Shown: positions 36,192 to 47,624 of the stretch, in pieces
How positions within the stretch are numbered: position 1 is the stretch's first letter
Layout of the letters: each line of letters opens with the position of its first letter
Source: Limonium bicolor
Lineage: Eukaryota > Streptophyta > Magnoliopsida > Caryophyllales > Plumbaginaceae
Length of the DNA stretch: 64,000 bases
Assembly (NCBI GenBank): GCA_023374045.1
Contig: CM041781.1
Location: 145,072,982-145,136,981 of the forward strand
Reading direction: 5' to 3'
Program-made: the position numbers and the translations under genes
Notes under the pieces: model-generated
The model's database searches: none
What the model was told of the DNA's origin: nothing
Seen by the model: only the letters and a program-made list of their open reading frames with translations

Positions 36192-38918
36192 AAAAAAACA
36201 CATTCATTCAAAAATTCAAAAAATGCATCCACACAAAAATCCAAAAAATGCGTCCACAAAAAAATGCATCCACACAAAAGTTATCATGATCATTTGCATT
36301 AGGTTTAGCTTAATTGCATTTGCATTGCATATCCCTAGTGTCGAGGCGTATCCCGATCTTTAATTCTAGGAAAGTCACATAAGTCATCAAAGGCCGCCGA
36401 ACTCTTGTATCATTTTCCCCGAAGAGGTCTTGCAAGGATTGCTAACCTCCCGTGAGAGTTGAGTGCACGAGAGAAACACAGAGCGTGCAAAACCCAGAGC
36501 GCCTGATGCATTTAAATTTCAAAGCACCATGTGAGGATCTCCTTTCACGGAACTAAATAATGATAAGAAAAGCGCGTTACCATTCATTTCAAAGAAAACC
36601 TCCACATGGCCAAAAGCCTTATTGACCCTGAAAACGATCCCTTAGTGAACCCCGCCGAGCCTTTCTTTGAGAATCTTTTCAAAAACAGCTCCACGATATA
36701 CCACCCCACATCACGCAACCATTCACCCGTGCAAAAGAGGATAAAAGAGCTGGCGCCATGGTTCCTTCCCGCCATTTAAAGCATGGAGGAAAGCTTGCAA
36801 GAGAAACCCAAAGAGGATGAAAACGAGAGAAGTGGAGCACAAAAAACTCAAAATAGTATAGAGAAGAAATGAAAGTCTCACACCATTCGATACCTCCACA
36901 CTTGATAAATAGACGAGACCAGAAGTATCAAACACGAAGAAATGCAAATAGACTACTCAAAGAAAGTAGCAAATCAAAGATGAGAACACATAATAATCCG
37001 CACAAATGCGAAAGGAGTCCAAAATCACTCCATCCATGGCAAAGGTGAAGCATATCCTCCATTGCACCAAAGCTCCACAATCCTCAAACGAATCCTCCAG
37101 TCCCATGTCACATGCCCTGCAACCCCGTTATAACCCATCGAAAGACCTCCGACTTAGAGATGGTAGTTGCTTGATTTGAAAAGTACCAAATTCGAAACAT
37201 GAACGGCTATGACGTGTCCGATCTTGTCAATATAATCGTGCACAAATGAGCGTCAAAGAAATCAGGAAGGTAGAGAAAAAAAAGAGTGTTCATCACCTAG
37301 ATTAAAGAAAGCCTAGCTAACCTAAAGAAAGGAAACGAAAAGGTATAAGAGATCCCGAGAGACCTCTTTCGGGAAGTTTTTTTCAAGAAAGAAGTGGCTC
37401 AGAAATGACTAATCTGACTTAACTAGAATTCTTGGTTGAGCTCACCTTGACACGACATCCTCTTTGCATTCAATCATATCCAATTAAAAAAAATGCATGT
37501 AGAATAGATTTGCATCCATCGGGTCGGACAATATATCCTACACCACGGAAAGAGAAAGATGAGTATGCTCTTTTAGAAAAGGAAGCCACGGCACAGAGCC
37601 TGTCTCCTTCACCAACTGACACGACAACCACTCTCAGAAACTGCGCAGCCCTCAAAACAAAGGATTAAAGGTCATCGGGCACCGTTCAAAGAAATGCCCC
37701 GCAAGACATCCCTCCTCACCACTAAACCCCTCATTCGCCGAAATTCATGAACTACGTAAGTTCTGGTCTCAACAGGGAGTTGAGTACGTAGACAACCCTC
37801 TCAGGGTGCGACCTCGTCCCAAACAAAAACCCTCATCCCCTCGAGCCACAAGGTCATTGCCATCACTCTTTGGAGGAATTCGCCTCTATCGAGAAAATCA
37901 TCCCGTAGCTACACCAGAGCCCTCAGATCATATCGAACCCGAACCCGAATCCATCAACCATCCCAGAGTCGTTGATCACAAGGGAGTCATAGATCAAACC
38001 GGAGCCATCCGATCATACCGGAGCCCTCGGATCATATCAATGCCAAACCCACCAATTATCCCAGAGTCGTTGCTCACAAGGGAATCACATATCAAACCGG
38101 AAGCATCTCGAACTCTGGAGCCAAGAGTCCTACTGGATCCCGAAACTAAGTGCACATCGGGCGAGACTGTCAATACAAAATCAAAACATGAGTCCCACAC
38201 TGGCAAAGCCAAGGGCAACACCTATCACATCCCTCACCGGAGCAACCTCAAAGCATCCAATCCCAAATCAATCCACAATCAAAGTCATCCTCAAATCAAC
38301 CACTCAAAGCAGCGGGTTTCGTACAACCCCACAAAGTATCATAGGCTCGTCATAAGTCCTATGACTAAATATCAAGAGGTCTAGTTCAGGCTCGTCATAA
38401 GTCCTCGTACTTTCAATTGCATTATAGGCTCGTCATAAGTTCTATAGCTAGATGTCAAGTGGTCTAGTTGAGGCTCGTCATAAGTCCTCGTTCACCCCAA
38501 TCAATCTATTGTTAGTGTCAAAGGCTCGTCATAAGTCCTATGACTAGATATCAAGAGGTCTAGTTGAGGCTCATCATAAGTCCTTGTACTTTCAATTGCA
38601 TTATAGGCTCGCCATAAGTCCTATAGCTAGATGTCAAGAGGTCTAGTTGAGGCTCGTCATAAGTCTTCATGCACCCCAATCAATCTATTGTTAGTATCAT
38701 AGGCTCGTCATTAGTCCTACAGCTAGATGTCATGAGGTCTAGTTGAGGCTCGTCATAAGTCCTAGTCCATCCCGCTATCGTGTAATTTTTCCCATCGCAT
38801 TCATACAATGCTCCATTGGCAACTGCATCTCGGTGTACGCATAAAGCTAAAGTGAGAATTTTTGGCGCCCCGTCAACCTTTATCCAATTCTGTAAGCCTT
38901 ATATTGTAGAATTGAATC
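36192..38918 (+). other. Ogre/Tat 3' untranslated region
   Basis: 2.7 kb without a conserved domain, as is common in Tat elements. A GAACTACGTAAG...CTACGTAGACAACC-type segment at about 37748-37795 matches what I remember of Tat 3' UTRs. The 192-codon frame at 37806-38384 is Pro/Ser/His-rich and runs into the tandem repeats, so I do not call it a gene. Confidence 0.6.
38350..38775 (+). repeat. GGCTCGTCATAAG tandem repeat array
   Basis: About ten copies of the core AGGCTCGTCATAAGTCC, in alternating long and short units (AGATGTCAAGAGGTCTAGTTG between some, TTCAATTGCATTAT between others), giving a higher-order period of roughly 190-200 bp. Related single copies occur at about 60752 and 60788. 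Confidence 0.8.
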
Positions 38919-38931
38919 AAGGGGAGCCATC
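38919..38931 (+). other. Polypurine tract of the Ogre/Tat element
   Basis: AAGGGGAGCCATC directly before TGTAGACACC, the start of the 3' LTR. Confidence 0.75.
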
Positions 38932-39544
38932 TGTAGACACCAAAAATTCTCACCCATTTTATATTGAAATGAAAAATGCCAAAATAAACATGCCCCTAGA
39001 AACAAGGCGGTTGTCCCCGTTTTCAACCAAAGGAACTTCCTTTTCCCGGCTTTTAAATCTCACATTCCTGTGGGAAATGAAGCACGAGCCTTTTATCATG
39101 ATCTGTTTTAAACTGCTTCATTTTGTATACATATTTTGATGCTTTTGTTTTAAAATATTTCACGGTTTTGTTATTACCTTGTAGTATTTCACGCGCTCGA
39201 TCGGTTTATACTTTTATTATTATTTATTATTTCTTTTGACGTTATCCGTATTATTGTCACTATTTTTATTATTTTGTGTGTCCTTTTGCCACTAATATTT
39301 TCCATTTATATATTTTATCCTCATTACGAGCATTAATTTTCATTATTTCATGTACATGTGCTATTCCTTTATTTTATATCTCTTTACGTTTTTGAATCTT
39401 GTTTTTGTATTCCATACTTTTATGTCTTTATATTAATCATCTCATTTTATTGTACATACTTCCTTCTGGATTCGTCACATTGTAGAAGAGTTATCCATTC
39501 GAATTTAGAGCTCTTGTATTATTTCTCCCAAGAATATACTGAAA

Positions 39545-39622
39545 TCTGACATAGCGAAACTGGTCAAGGTATCCATCACATAACCTACAGATCACAGGTT
39601 CGATTCCTGGCAAGGGATTGGA
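39545..39622 (+). other. tRNA-Met-like stretch in the Tat LTR
   Basis: Contains CATAACCTACAGATCACAGG followed by TTCGATTCCTGG, close to the anticodon and T arms of plant initiator tRNA-Met, with CAT at the anticodon position. The D arm and acceptor stem are poor. It is a degenerate tRNA-derived sequence or SINE head, not a working tRNA gene. Confidence 0.5.
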
Positions 39623-39691
39623 GGTGCTTGTTATTTTTGTTTTAAGCCGCAACGGAGCTATTATTTTCGTCATTGCCATTTTCTACTGAAT

Positions 39692-39768
39692 CTCGCTATA
39701 GCTTAGTCGGTCAAGGCACGCGGGTGGGAGGCCGAAGGCACCGAGTTCGATCCAGGGCGCTTGTAAGT
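39692..39768 (+). other. Second tRNA-like stretch in the Tat LTR
   Basis: TAGCTTAGTCGGTCAAGGC resembles a D arm with A box, and CCGAGTTCGATCCAGG resembles a T arm with B box, spaced about 30 bases. The anticodon region is unclear. Confidence 0.45.
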
Positions 39769-39925
39769 TTTGATTTTTTCCCTGATTTTCTCCTCCTCTA
39801 AAGCCAACCGGACCAAGCTTGGCACAGTTTTGCTTTTGAGCCCGTTTTGGCCTATATTACCCAAATAACACCCATACCCTACAGTCAGCCCATAAAACAT
39901 CCCCCTAAAAACCCTAAGCCTCTAT

Positions 39926-39932
39926 TATAAAA
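39926..39932 (+). promoter_or_regulatory. Candidate TATA box of the Tat LTR
   Basis: TATAAAA in CTCTATTATAAAACTGCC, about 1.0 kb into the LTR and followed by GAACGTGGGGATAGAGG. It is the best TATA in the retained LTR. Confidence 0.6.
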
Positions 39933-40298
39933 CTGCCTACAGTAAAGGGAACGTGGGGATAGAGGTAAGAACATTCTCCTGCTTCTTCATTTTGAAATCC
40001 CAGTACCGATCATTTTTTCGTCTTCCCTTCGAAACTGTCCTCCACCACCATCGACTTCATATACCTACGCCGAAAACCACCCTCACCCTCTCTGTTTTCA
40101 CCGAGAAACACCACCAATGCCCATCATTCACCACCCCGCCCTTCGTGACACCAACATCGATGCTCATCTCCACGACATTCTTGAGAATCTTCTTTGTTTT
40201 CCTCCGCCGTTTTCGTCTCAGTTAAGAATCACCATAATTTACCCAGAGCCCACAATCTTCTCGTCTTTCTTCCCCAAACTCGAAGCCCCATTCATTCA

Positions 40299-40605
40299 TT
40301 TCGTGCTTTAAGGGGCGTGCGTGAGCACTCCCGAGCGTTTTGCGTTTTTGACTGAGTATAGCTTAGGGAATATATTTATATATTCATATAATTGTTGTAT
40401 GACCATTTGGTTTGAATATTAGAGGGTCATACAAGGTCATGTTTGACCATATGCTTCTAAGGCGTTTTAGCGTTTATGGAGAAACGACTATTTTTACGTA
40501 ACGTTTTCATGCATGGGTTTGCATGCGTACGTGAAATGATTCGTATTTGGATTATATTCCAATAAATAATGATTTAATAATATTATTTAGATTTGGGGTA
40601 TTTCA
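40299..40605 (-). mobile_element. Remnant of the 3' LTR of the 4.8-kb-LTR chromovirus
   Basis: On the minus strand it starts TGAAATACCCCAAAT right after a polypurine tract and matches the first 270 bp of the LTR at 53523-58295, with one roughly 37-bp length difference. The rest of the expected 4.8-kb LTR is missing; Tat LTR sequence follows instead. Confidence 0.8.
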
Positions 40606-40618
40606 ATCTACCCCCCTT
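40606..40618 (-). other. Polypurine tract of the minus-strand chromovirus
   Basis: TTAAGGGGGGTAGAT on the minus strand directly precedes TGAAATACCCC. It is the same as the plus-strand tract at 42870-42884. Confidence 0.8.
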
Positions 40619-41539
40619 AAAAAAGGACTTCGCCCCGATACACAGACTGGGCAATAAGCCAATGGTCGGTACTATGTGATAAGGAAACTCAGTGTGAATT
40701 CCATGGCGAATCGCATAAGGGATTTACTGTCAAGCGTTTACGCCTCTGCACTCTGTATGACTGAGTGTTTTGGTATTGCACTTGCGCAGTAATGATCGAG
40801 TGGGATAGCTAGGAATTGGAAACATGTTAATTATGGAGGAATAATGTTATAATGGCCGATGCATAGGAAATGTAAGGCCGCACCAGTAAAAGAGTACTTG
40901 TGCAAAACCAAATGTGGAGGCATGATTAACAGTAAGTGACTACAGTAGCACTAACTGTCAAATATCGGTATGGAATATACCCCAAATGTTGGAAATAGCT
41001 GAGAGAGCACTACACACTAGGTAGTAGCTCAATCTCAACCGATAGCAAGTCGGAAGGGAACAAGTCAATCATTGTGAAATACATAGTGGTATACACAGTA
41101 AATTGTTATGGAAGTGGATAGAAAGTGTATAACTCACCGAATTCACTAACGGTAAGAGATACCACGCGTCGGTTGAGAAACCATTGTTACCATGATGAAG
41201 GTGACAACGGGGATGTACAATACAGTAAGAATAACAAAAGGGAGCAATTAAGCTCTACAGTTATTAGAGTTTTGCAGCAGAAACTAGTGAGCCAGTGATC
41301 AAGTGTTGAATGTACATGGTGAACATGAGTGAATGGCTAATTATTAACGCCTAGAAGCCTAACAGGCCAGAATCGAAACCAACTAAGAGTTTAAACAAAC
41401 TCCAATGAGAATTCTTGGTTTAGGAACTAAACCGCCAATATGGTTAAGATCCTCTAATCAGAATCCATTGTGTAATAGACCGCGTGGAAGTTAAAACACT
41501 TCACGACGGCAGAACATTATAAGCCAATGTTTAGTGATT
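40619..41539 (-). other. Probable 3' UTR fragment of the minus-strand chromovirus
   Basis: Non-coding. It adjoins the minus-strand polypurine tract, so its outer part should be the 3' UTR of that element. Where minus-strand sequence passes into plus-strand sequence (before 41540) cannot be seen. Confidence 0.45.
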
Positions 41540-42884
41540 GATTACGTGGGCGTAATCCCTTTTAAGGGGGGTAGAGCGCAAAACCACTTAGTGTATATTA
41601 CCGTACAAGTGTACGTAGTGTATGTGACTTATATTGTGCATAGCACAAAATTATATTATTGTTTTGATGATTGGTGTGTGTGTTACGTAAACATACACAT
41701 TCATTCATGGTTTAATTGTGGTAATTGCGCACAGAAGATGCGAATACCATTGTGATAAGGTGTGTATTTGTTAACAGCTGTGTGTGATAGTACAAGTGTG
41801 GGGAGTAGAGAAACTCCCGGGGGAACAAAAGCCCCGACAGTGTATAAATGTGAAATGGCGTGTTGTATTTTGATAAAATATATATGTATATATATACTAT
41901 ATAGTGATTCATGAAAGAATACGAAACTGACATAGAACCTAGTGAGAATGAGATTCCCTAGGTAACTACATTTAAGTGAATGGAAATAACTGATAGACGA
42001 AGTTCTATCCTTGGAGATGTTATGATCATGACTATAATGATTTAAAAGATAGAAAATTGGAAATGAGTGATTTAATTGATGCTTGAAAATGAAGTGGGAG
42101 GTGGAACTTGATTTGCATGTGATCAAGGGAAGCCGAACACAAATTGGGGTGGAAGGATACTTCAACACTGATGCTGATCACATCAGGGTTGGATGACTCT
42201 TGAAACTCCCTATAAGTGGTCACAAATAACCACGCTAAGAAAAGAAGCAAAGAGCATAAGTTGGACTTGGAGTTGTGTGTGTTTTCAAAAAGGATTTTGA
42301 ATTGGTATTTATAAAACGTCGATAGATACTTTACATAGTTAAAGTTCTCTTACTTAACCTCACAAGGAAATTTTAAATTTAAGTGATTGTTTTGATCTCC
42401 CAAAGGCACGGGGACGGAAGGTGTCCATCGCGACCGGGTTCTGCGGGATCACAGTATATATCAAAGATATTTTTGATTGTTATACATGCTATGACATGTT
42501 GTGTGGTATGTGTAATAAGTATTATTTTGACCTTGAGTTCCTAAAGTGTATGCTATTAAGACCTACGAGTCTAAATGTGTTGTGTTACATAGACCTATGT
42601 GTCTAAAGGTTGTTATGTTACCCAAGACCAGTGAGTCAAAGGGGTTGTTATGTATGTGTAAGTGTTGTTAAGATACACGGACCATTGAGTCCGAGGTTAT
42701 CATGTGAATATGTTATGTTATGTGTGGATGTGAATGTGTTGCCCGGACCATTAAGTCCGAGGTTGTGATGTAAAGTGTGTTTGGTTATGGAAGTTTTATG
42801 GCTGTAAGTAATCCCCGTATTCTAATCTAATGATGTGTGGGAAATGTGAACTTCGAGGACGAAGTTCTTTTAAGGGGGGTAGAT
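41540..42884 (+). mobile_element. 3' UTR of a plus-strand chromovirus, ending in a polypurine tract
   Basis: Starts with ACGTGGGCGTAATCCC...AAGGGGGGTAGAG, similar to the sequence just after pol in the minus-strand element (47575-47605 reversed). It ends CGAGGACGAAGTTC...AAGGGGGGTAGAT directly before LTR A. No pol is attached, so the plus-strand element is represented only by its 3' end. Confidence 0.65.
42555..42775 (+). repeat. Five degenerate hairpin repeats before the polypurine tract
   Basis: Units such as AGACCTATGTGTCTAAAGG, AGACCAGTGAGTCAAAGG, GGACCATTGAGTCCGAGG and GGACCATTAAGTCCGAGG recur every 35-60 bp, separated by TTGTTATG-like text. Each can fold into a short hairpin. Confidence 0.7.
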
Positions 42885-43245
42885 TGAAATACCCCAAACC
42901 TTGATATGCGGTTTAAATATTAAACTATGGTATGTAAAGGCTAAAAGTGCCTTAGGAACATCAGTGTACAATTTAAACCATAGTAAAATGCAATAAAGCA
43001 TTAAGACACAGTTTGAGCAAAAACATGCTCTAAGCTATGAGCGAACTTGGTTACGACCCAAAGAGCCTAACAAGGCTTAATAATATTCAAGTATGATTTA
43101 ATAAGGCTAATTAAGTCCTTAGGAAACTTTGGTAGACAATGAAACCAAACAAAACACAAATAAATACCTTAAAGTCAATAAGAGCAAAAATGTGCTCTAA
43201 GCGTGGGATAAATTTGTATAAGACCTAAAGGTCATATCTATACCT

Positions 43246-43253
43246 TATAAATA
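43246..43253 (+). promoter_or_regulatory. Candidate TATA box of LTR A
   Basis: TATAAATA about 360 bp after the LTR start, a position matched in the related minus-strand LTR (TATAAAG at 57945-57951, about 345 bp from its start). Confidence 0.55.
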
Positions 43254-45339
43254 TGTTAATGAACATATTAAATCAATTACCATAGAAAACCAAGCTTGAA
43301 AACAAGTTAAAACACAAAAAGTGCTTTAAGGAGTCTTAAAGCACATTTTTGAAAAATTGTCTTGTAAATGAGTTTTGAATGGCTAAATGTCCATCATTAC
43401 TCTTTAATCAACATGTTTACTATATAGTATCACATTTGGAAGTCTATATCAATGGGAAATCAAAAATTTCACTTCTATGTGCCTTGTTTTTATGAATAGT
43501 AACTTTTATAAGCTAGTTTGTAACATATGTTGTTATAAGTAATTAAATTGGTCAACAAAGACTATAATACCCTTCTAATATGTAAGGTGGCACGGTTTTA
43601 GTGGTGTGAGTCACCATACTTGGCCATCCAACTAAGAAAAGTAAAAGAAAATAAAGTAAAGTTACTATTTGCTTTATAACATAAATATCTTCAAACTTTG
43701 CCTCTCTCCTCACCTTTCTTCATTTCCTCTTGTTCCCACCGTCATCTTCCTCCATTCTCCCAACCAAAACCGTTCATGGTGCAGCACCTCTCTTCTCCAA
43801 CTTCAATTGCTCACCAAATGTTCATTAATGCTCCAAATCAAATTCTAAGACCATACTTGTCTTAGTTAGACCAAGCTCTTCACTTCTATCTTTTCAAATC
43901 TTCAAGAACTCCATTTTGGTGCCATGAAGAATCTCCATTGAAGGGGGAAAAGCTCATCTTCTTTCATATTGTCATTCTCCTTTGTTTCAAGGTAACAAAA
44001 ACCAAAGAAAATCTAAGTTTCCTCTCATTTTTGTATGTGTCCGAAAATTCACCTCACAATGGTGCTTTTTCTTGCTCTCTTCATAGCTTAATTCAAACTT
44101 CAAAGGACTAGGAGGAGTCCTATCTTGCTACTTAACCAAGCTCTCTTCCGAATTCCAAAGGTAATCATCAAATTTTGGTGTTTTAAGACACATATGTAAA
44201 CCTAGGGTTTAACTATGAGTTGGAGTATTAAACTTAATGCTCATAACCCTTATATGTGTATTGATTAGAAGATTGACAAGTGATAAAAAGCCCTTGCCGA
44301 TTTTCTATCAAGGAAGAACAAAGAAAAACAAGTGGGAAGTCTTGAAAGAAAAGAGGTAAATGTGTTAACCTAATGTGGTTTAAAAGCCTTAGAAGAAATG
44401 AGCTTGTGTTTCTTATGGAAAATACCTAAGGAGCCAATGGTGAATGACCTAGAGAAATGCTCTCAAGGAGTTTTTAAGGGCATATGTATTGTTGGGTGTA
44501 TTTGCAGGTCAAAGGCATTACTTATGTGGGAAATTCAGTGTTTAAGGTTTATGCAATTTAAGGGCCTAAGAGCCATGTTATTTAAGGGCCTAAGTGCCAA
44601 GCAATTTAAGCTTATGCACTATATTGTGATGTAGTGCTAAATGTGTGAAGTTTGTGTATAAAATGTGTTTGATTGATTTTAGGTGTTCTTGAATGGAATA
44701 AGGTAAAAACCTAAGTGTTTGGATGTGAGAATATACAAGAGAAGCTATGGCAAAATTTAGTTGGTGAACAAAGGAGTTCATGTGTTGTAATGAGATTTTA
44801 TGACCTAGAAGGTGCTAGGAATGGTTGAGTGTGAAGATGGTGAATTAAGGTGTTCTTAAGTGTTAAGCTGCCTTGGGCACAATCTTGGAGGATTTAGAAA
44901 TCAAATGGGTGTTTTATACACACCAAGGTTATGATATGTGAAGTATTAGGTCTTGTTAAAGTTTAGGTAAACAAAGGAAAAGTAATGCCTTGTGAAGGTT
45001 TAAGTGTAAACTTGTGGATATAGAAGGAGTTGTGTAATGGAGGTGTTTGTGAGGAATGATGCTAGGAGTAGATGTGATGGTGGTGAGAAAACATTTTAGT
45101 TAGTTGTTATCATAAGTATAAACCACCACTTAGGAACTTAGGGAAAAACATTACAAGTGTTAGGAATTTTGCAAGAATTTGAGTGAATGATCAAGGAGCT
45201 TGATGGTGGGTCAACTAATGAGTTTAATGGATAATTTAAGAGGGTGTTTAAGTGCCCAAATGGTGTTAGAACATATAAGGGAACTTGTGGAGGAGTTTGG
45301 AATAAGATAGGCATTTTTAGGAGAGTTTCTGCAGCTGAC

Positions 45340-45450
45340 CTACCCAGGGGACCGACCCCAGTCTGGGTCGGTCGGGCTGAAACTGTGAAGTTGGATGTTC
45401 TCTGCAGCCGACCTACCCAGGGGGTGGGTCAGTCGGTGGGTCGGTCGGAC
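45340..45450. repeat. CCGACC/GGTCGG hairpin cluster in LTR A
   Basis: Two similar GCAG(C/T)(C/T)GACCTACCCAGGGG units, each followed by GGGTCGGTCGG-type text that can pair with the unit's start. Confidence 0.7.
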
Positions 45451-47481
45451 CTTAAAAAAAAAAAATTAAATTAAATTTTAAGAATGTTAAGTGGTATTAG
45501 TGGTATTAGTGGTATGCCATTAAGAGAGTATTGATGATTAAAAAGATAAATATATATGGACTTGAGAGATTAAGTTAAGTAAGATGATTTAAATGTTAAG
45601 GTTATAAAATGATATGTAATGAGGGGATTGTTAAGTAATGATTTATGATTGTTAAAGGACATGTTAAGTAAGTTATAATGATAATTGGTGAGGGAAAAAT
45701 TGTAGCAAAATGTAAAAGTAAAACAAGTTAAAATGTAAAGTTATGTAACTAAGTTAACGGGGATAAGTTATAAGCATTAGACTTTAAACAATCATGTTAC
45801 CCCGATGTTAATAAAAGTACATGTAATGTTATCAGTTGTTCGAGAATTGCTCGAGGAACATAAGTGGACGTGGTAAGGTGGACTCCGGTGACAGGTATGG
45901 TTTTCTTGCAACCTGTGTTCTACCGGATTACACCGGCTTGTATGCCAATGTGTTTTTCGGTATGTTTGCCACGTTGTAAGATAAAACATGTAATGAGTTT
46001 ACAGTAATTCATTTATGTGGCGTGTTCAACTCCGATACCATTTAACCTCGGAAGTGTTAACCTTAGTTAACTGAGTCTAGGATCACATGAGAGTTCGGTA
46101 TTCGGATTAAACGACCCGAACCATGGGACGTACTAACCACGGCTATGCGTGTGTTAAATGTGTGATATGTGTATGTGAATGTAGGGATCTCTCTTGTATG
46201 TTTAACTCAGTTGTAATACTGTATGTGTGTGGTTTGTGATAGACTCCATAATGGGGTTCTAACTAATATTTAATAGTAAGTATGTACTAACAGTGGTGAG
46301 GAATCTGGTTTGGCCGGTCGCGCGTTGTTTGGGAGAGGGTATCCTTCTTAGCCTTACCCTTCTCTTTGTTATGGTTGTTTCCCTCACGGGTTATGATCTC
46401 CCATTAGCTTACTCCAAAGCTTAGCTATTCTGACTTATGATCGGTTTAGGGGGAACATGTGTTTGTGTGGTGTGTTCGGGCCTCCAAACCCGAACCGCCT
46501 TAACTAATTTACTCGTCTGACTATTAGGACGGTAATGAGTGTTGTTGTTATTGTATAACGAGCTTATCATGAGACTGGCAACATTCTCTAGGCTCACCAG
46601 TGTATAAGCAATGTTTGGGTCGGTTCCTAAGAGAACCATTCCCGTTATGTTATGTATTTTGTTGTGATGCAATATCTATTGCGGTATTATGTTCTGCACG
46701 TGGAAACGTGCAAAGTGTTGTTAGGTGTTGTATGTAGTGTATGTTATATGTTGTATAATATGGAGTGTGTGGATCATGGATGTGATTCCCAGTTTGTGAT
46801 AAGAGGCGTTTAAGGATAACCCGATTTAAGGGTATGTGTCGTCTATTAAGGAAGTAGCTCCATTAGAGGAGGAACACTCTAGGGATAATGAATACCATGA
46901 GTGACTTATTAAGTAAGGATATATTATCCGTTTGTTGAGCCCATTGAGGCAAAATGTTATGTGTTGTGTGTTTACTGTTACATGCATGATTTAAATATAA
47001 TCAACCGCATGCTAAGACGACAATTAGTTGTGCGTGGCCCGGTAGCATGTGGGCTGCGGGATTACCATACCAGCAAAGGTGCTGAGCCCCTTGGGGGCCA
47101 CCCTTTCTCTTCTTTTCCTATTTCAGGTACAGAGAGCTGGAAGCCGTTCGAGAGTAGGACGGGGTAGTCATTGTACATGGGTATTCATTTAAGTGTATAT
47201 ATACAGTAGGTGTAGTAAGACCGATATTGTTGTCGGCATTAGTTTATAAATACTCGGTATAGTTGAAAGGAGTATGTTGTTGTTGTTGTTAATGGAAAGG
47301 GATAGTAATGTGTGGTAGCTCGGGAATTTAGCCCATCAGACCGGTACAATGTATATGTATTAGCCTTGTTAGCCACGTGGGTGGTTAACGGCGTGTAACA
47401 CCAACGAGTTAAGTTATTTGTTGAGGTGTGTATTCCGCTGCAGATTGTTATTATGTGTTTGTTGTTGGATGGGGTGTTACA

Positions 47482-47624
47482 ACAGTGTTACACAAGAACA
47501 CATATAAGACAAAGTGTCACTGAAATGCACGAAAGTGCAACAAAATGCATAATAAATTCACAAACGAAAAAGGCTCTACCCCCCAAAAAAGAGGGGTACG
47601 CCCACGTACCCTAGATTAAAGTGT
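47482..47624 (-). other. Junction between LTR A and the minus-strand pol
   Basis: On the minus strand this follows the pol stop with GTACGTGGGCGTACCCC and a TTTTTTGGGGGGTAGAG tract, the start of the 3' UTR. It is cut after about 140 bp by the end of LTR A. Confidence 0.6.

Larger units (their letters stand above)
38932..40298 (+). mobile_element. 3' LTR of the Ogre/Tat element, truncated on the right
   Basis: Starts TGTAGACACCAAAAATTC after the polypurine tract. It contains a TATA box (39926-39932) followed by leader-like sequence. At about 40298 it stops at sequence shared with the LTR of the minus-strand chromovirus, so it is interrupted there; its remainder was not found in the window. 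Two tRNA-like stretches lie upstream of the TATA box. Confidence 0.7.
42885..47481 (+). mobile_element. LTR A: complete 4.6-kb plus-strand chromovirus LTR
   Basis: Starts TGAAATACCCCAAACC after the polypurine tract and ends GGGGTGTTACA. These ends are the same type as the minus-strand LTR at 53523-58295. Internal blocks are shared: TTCTTGCAACCTGTG and CCGGATTACACCGGCTTG occur here at about 45900 and on the minus strand near 54690. The TATA box at 43246 lies about 360 bp from the start; the minus-strand LTR has one at a similar distance. A pyrimidine-rich leader follows a second TATA-like site near 43675. A GGTCGG hairpin cluster is at 45340-45450. Confidence 0.85.

Noticed and set aside
37806..38384. 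192-codon open frame in the Tat 3' UTR
   Set aside because: No domain, ends in the tandem repeats, composition unlike the element's genes. Kept as 3' UTR.
38350..38775. Regular repeats resembling a CRISPR array
   Set aside because: Plant sequence, irregular spacing, repeats vary, no cas genes; it is a 3' UTR tandem repeat.
39545..39768. Two tRNA genes
   Set aside because: T arms and box-like words are present but acceptor stems and full cloverleaf pairing are not convincing; treated as tRNA-derived relics.
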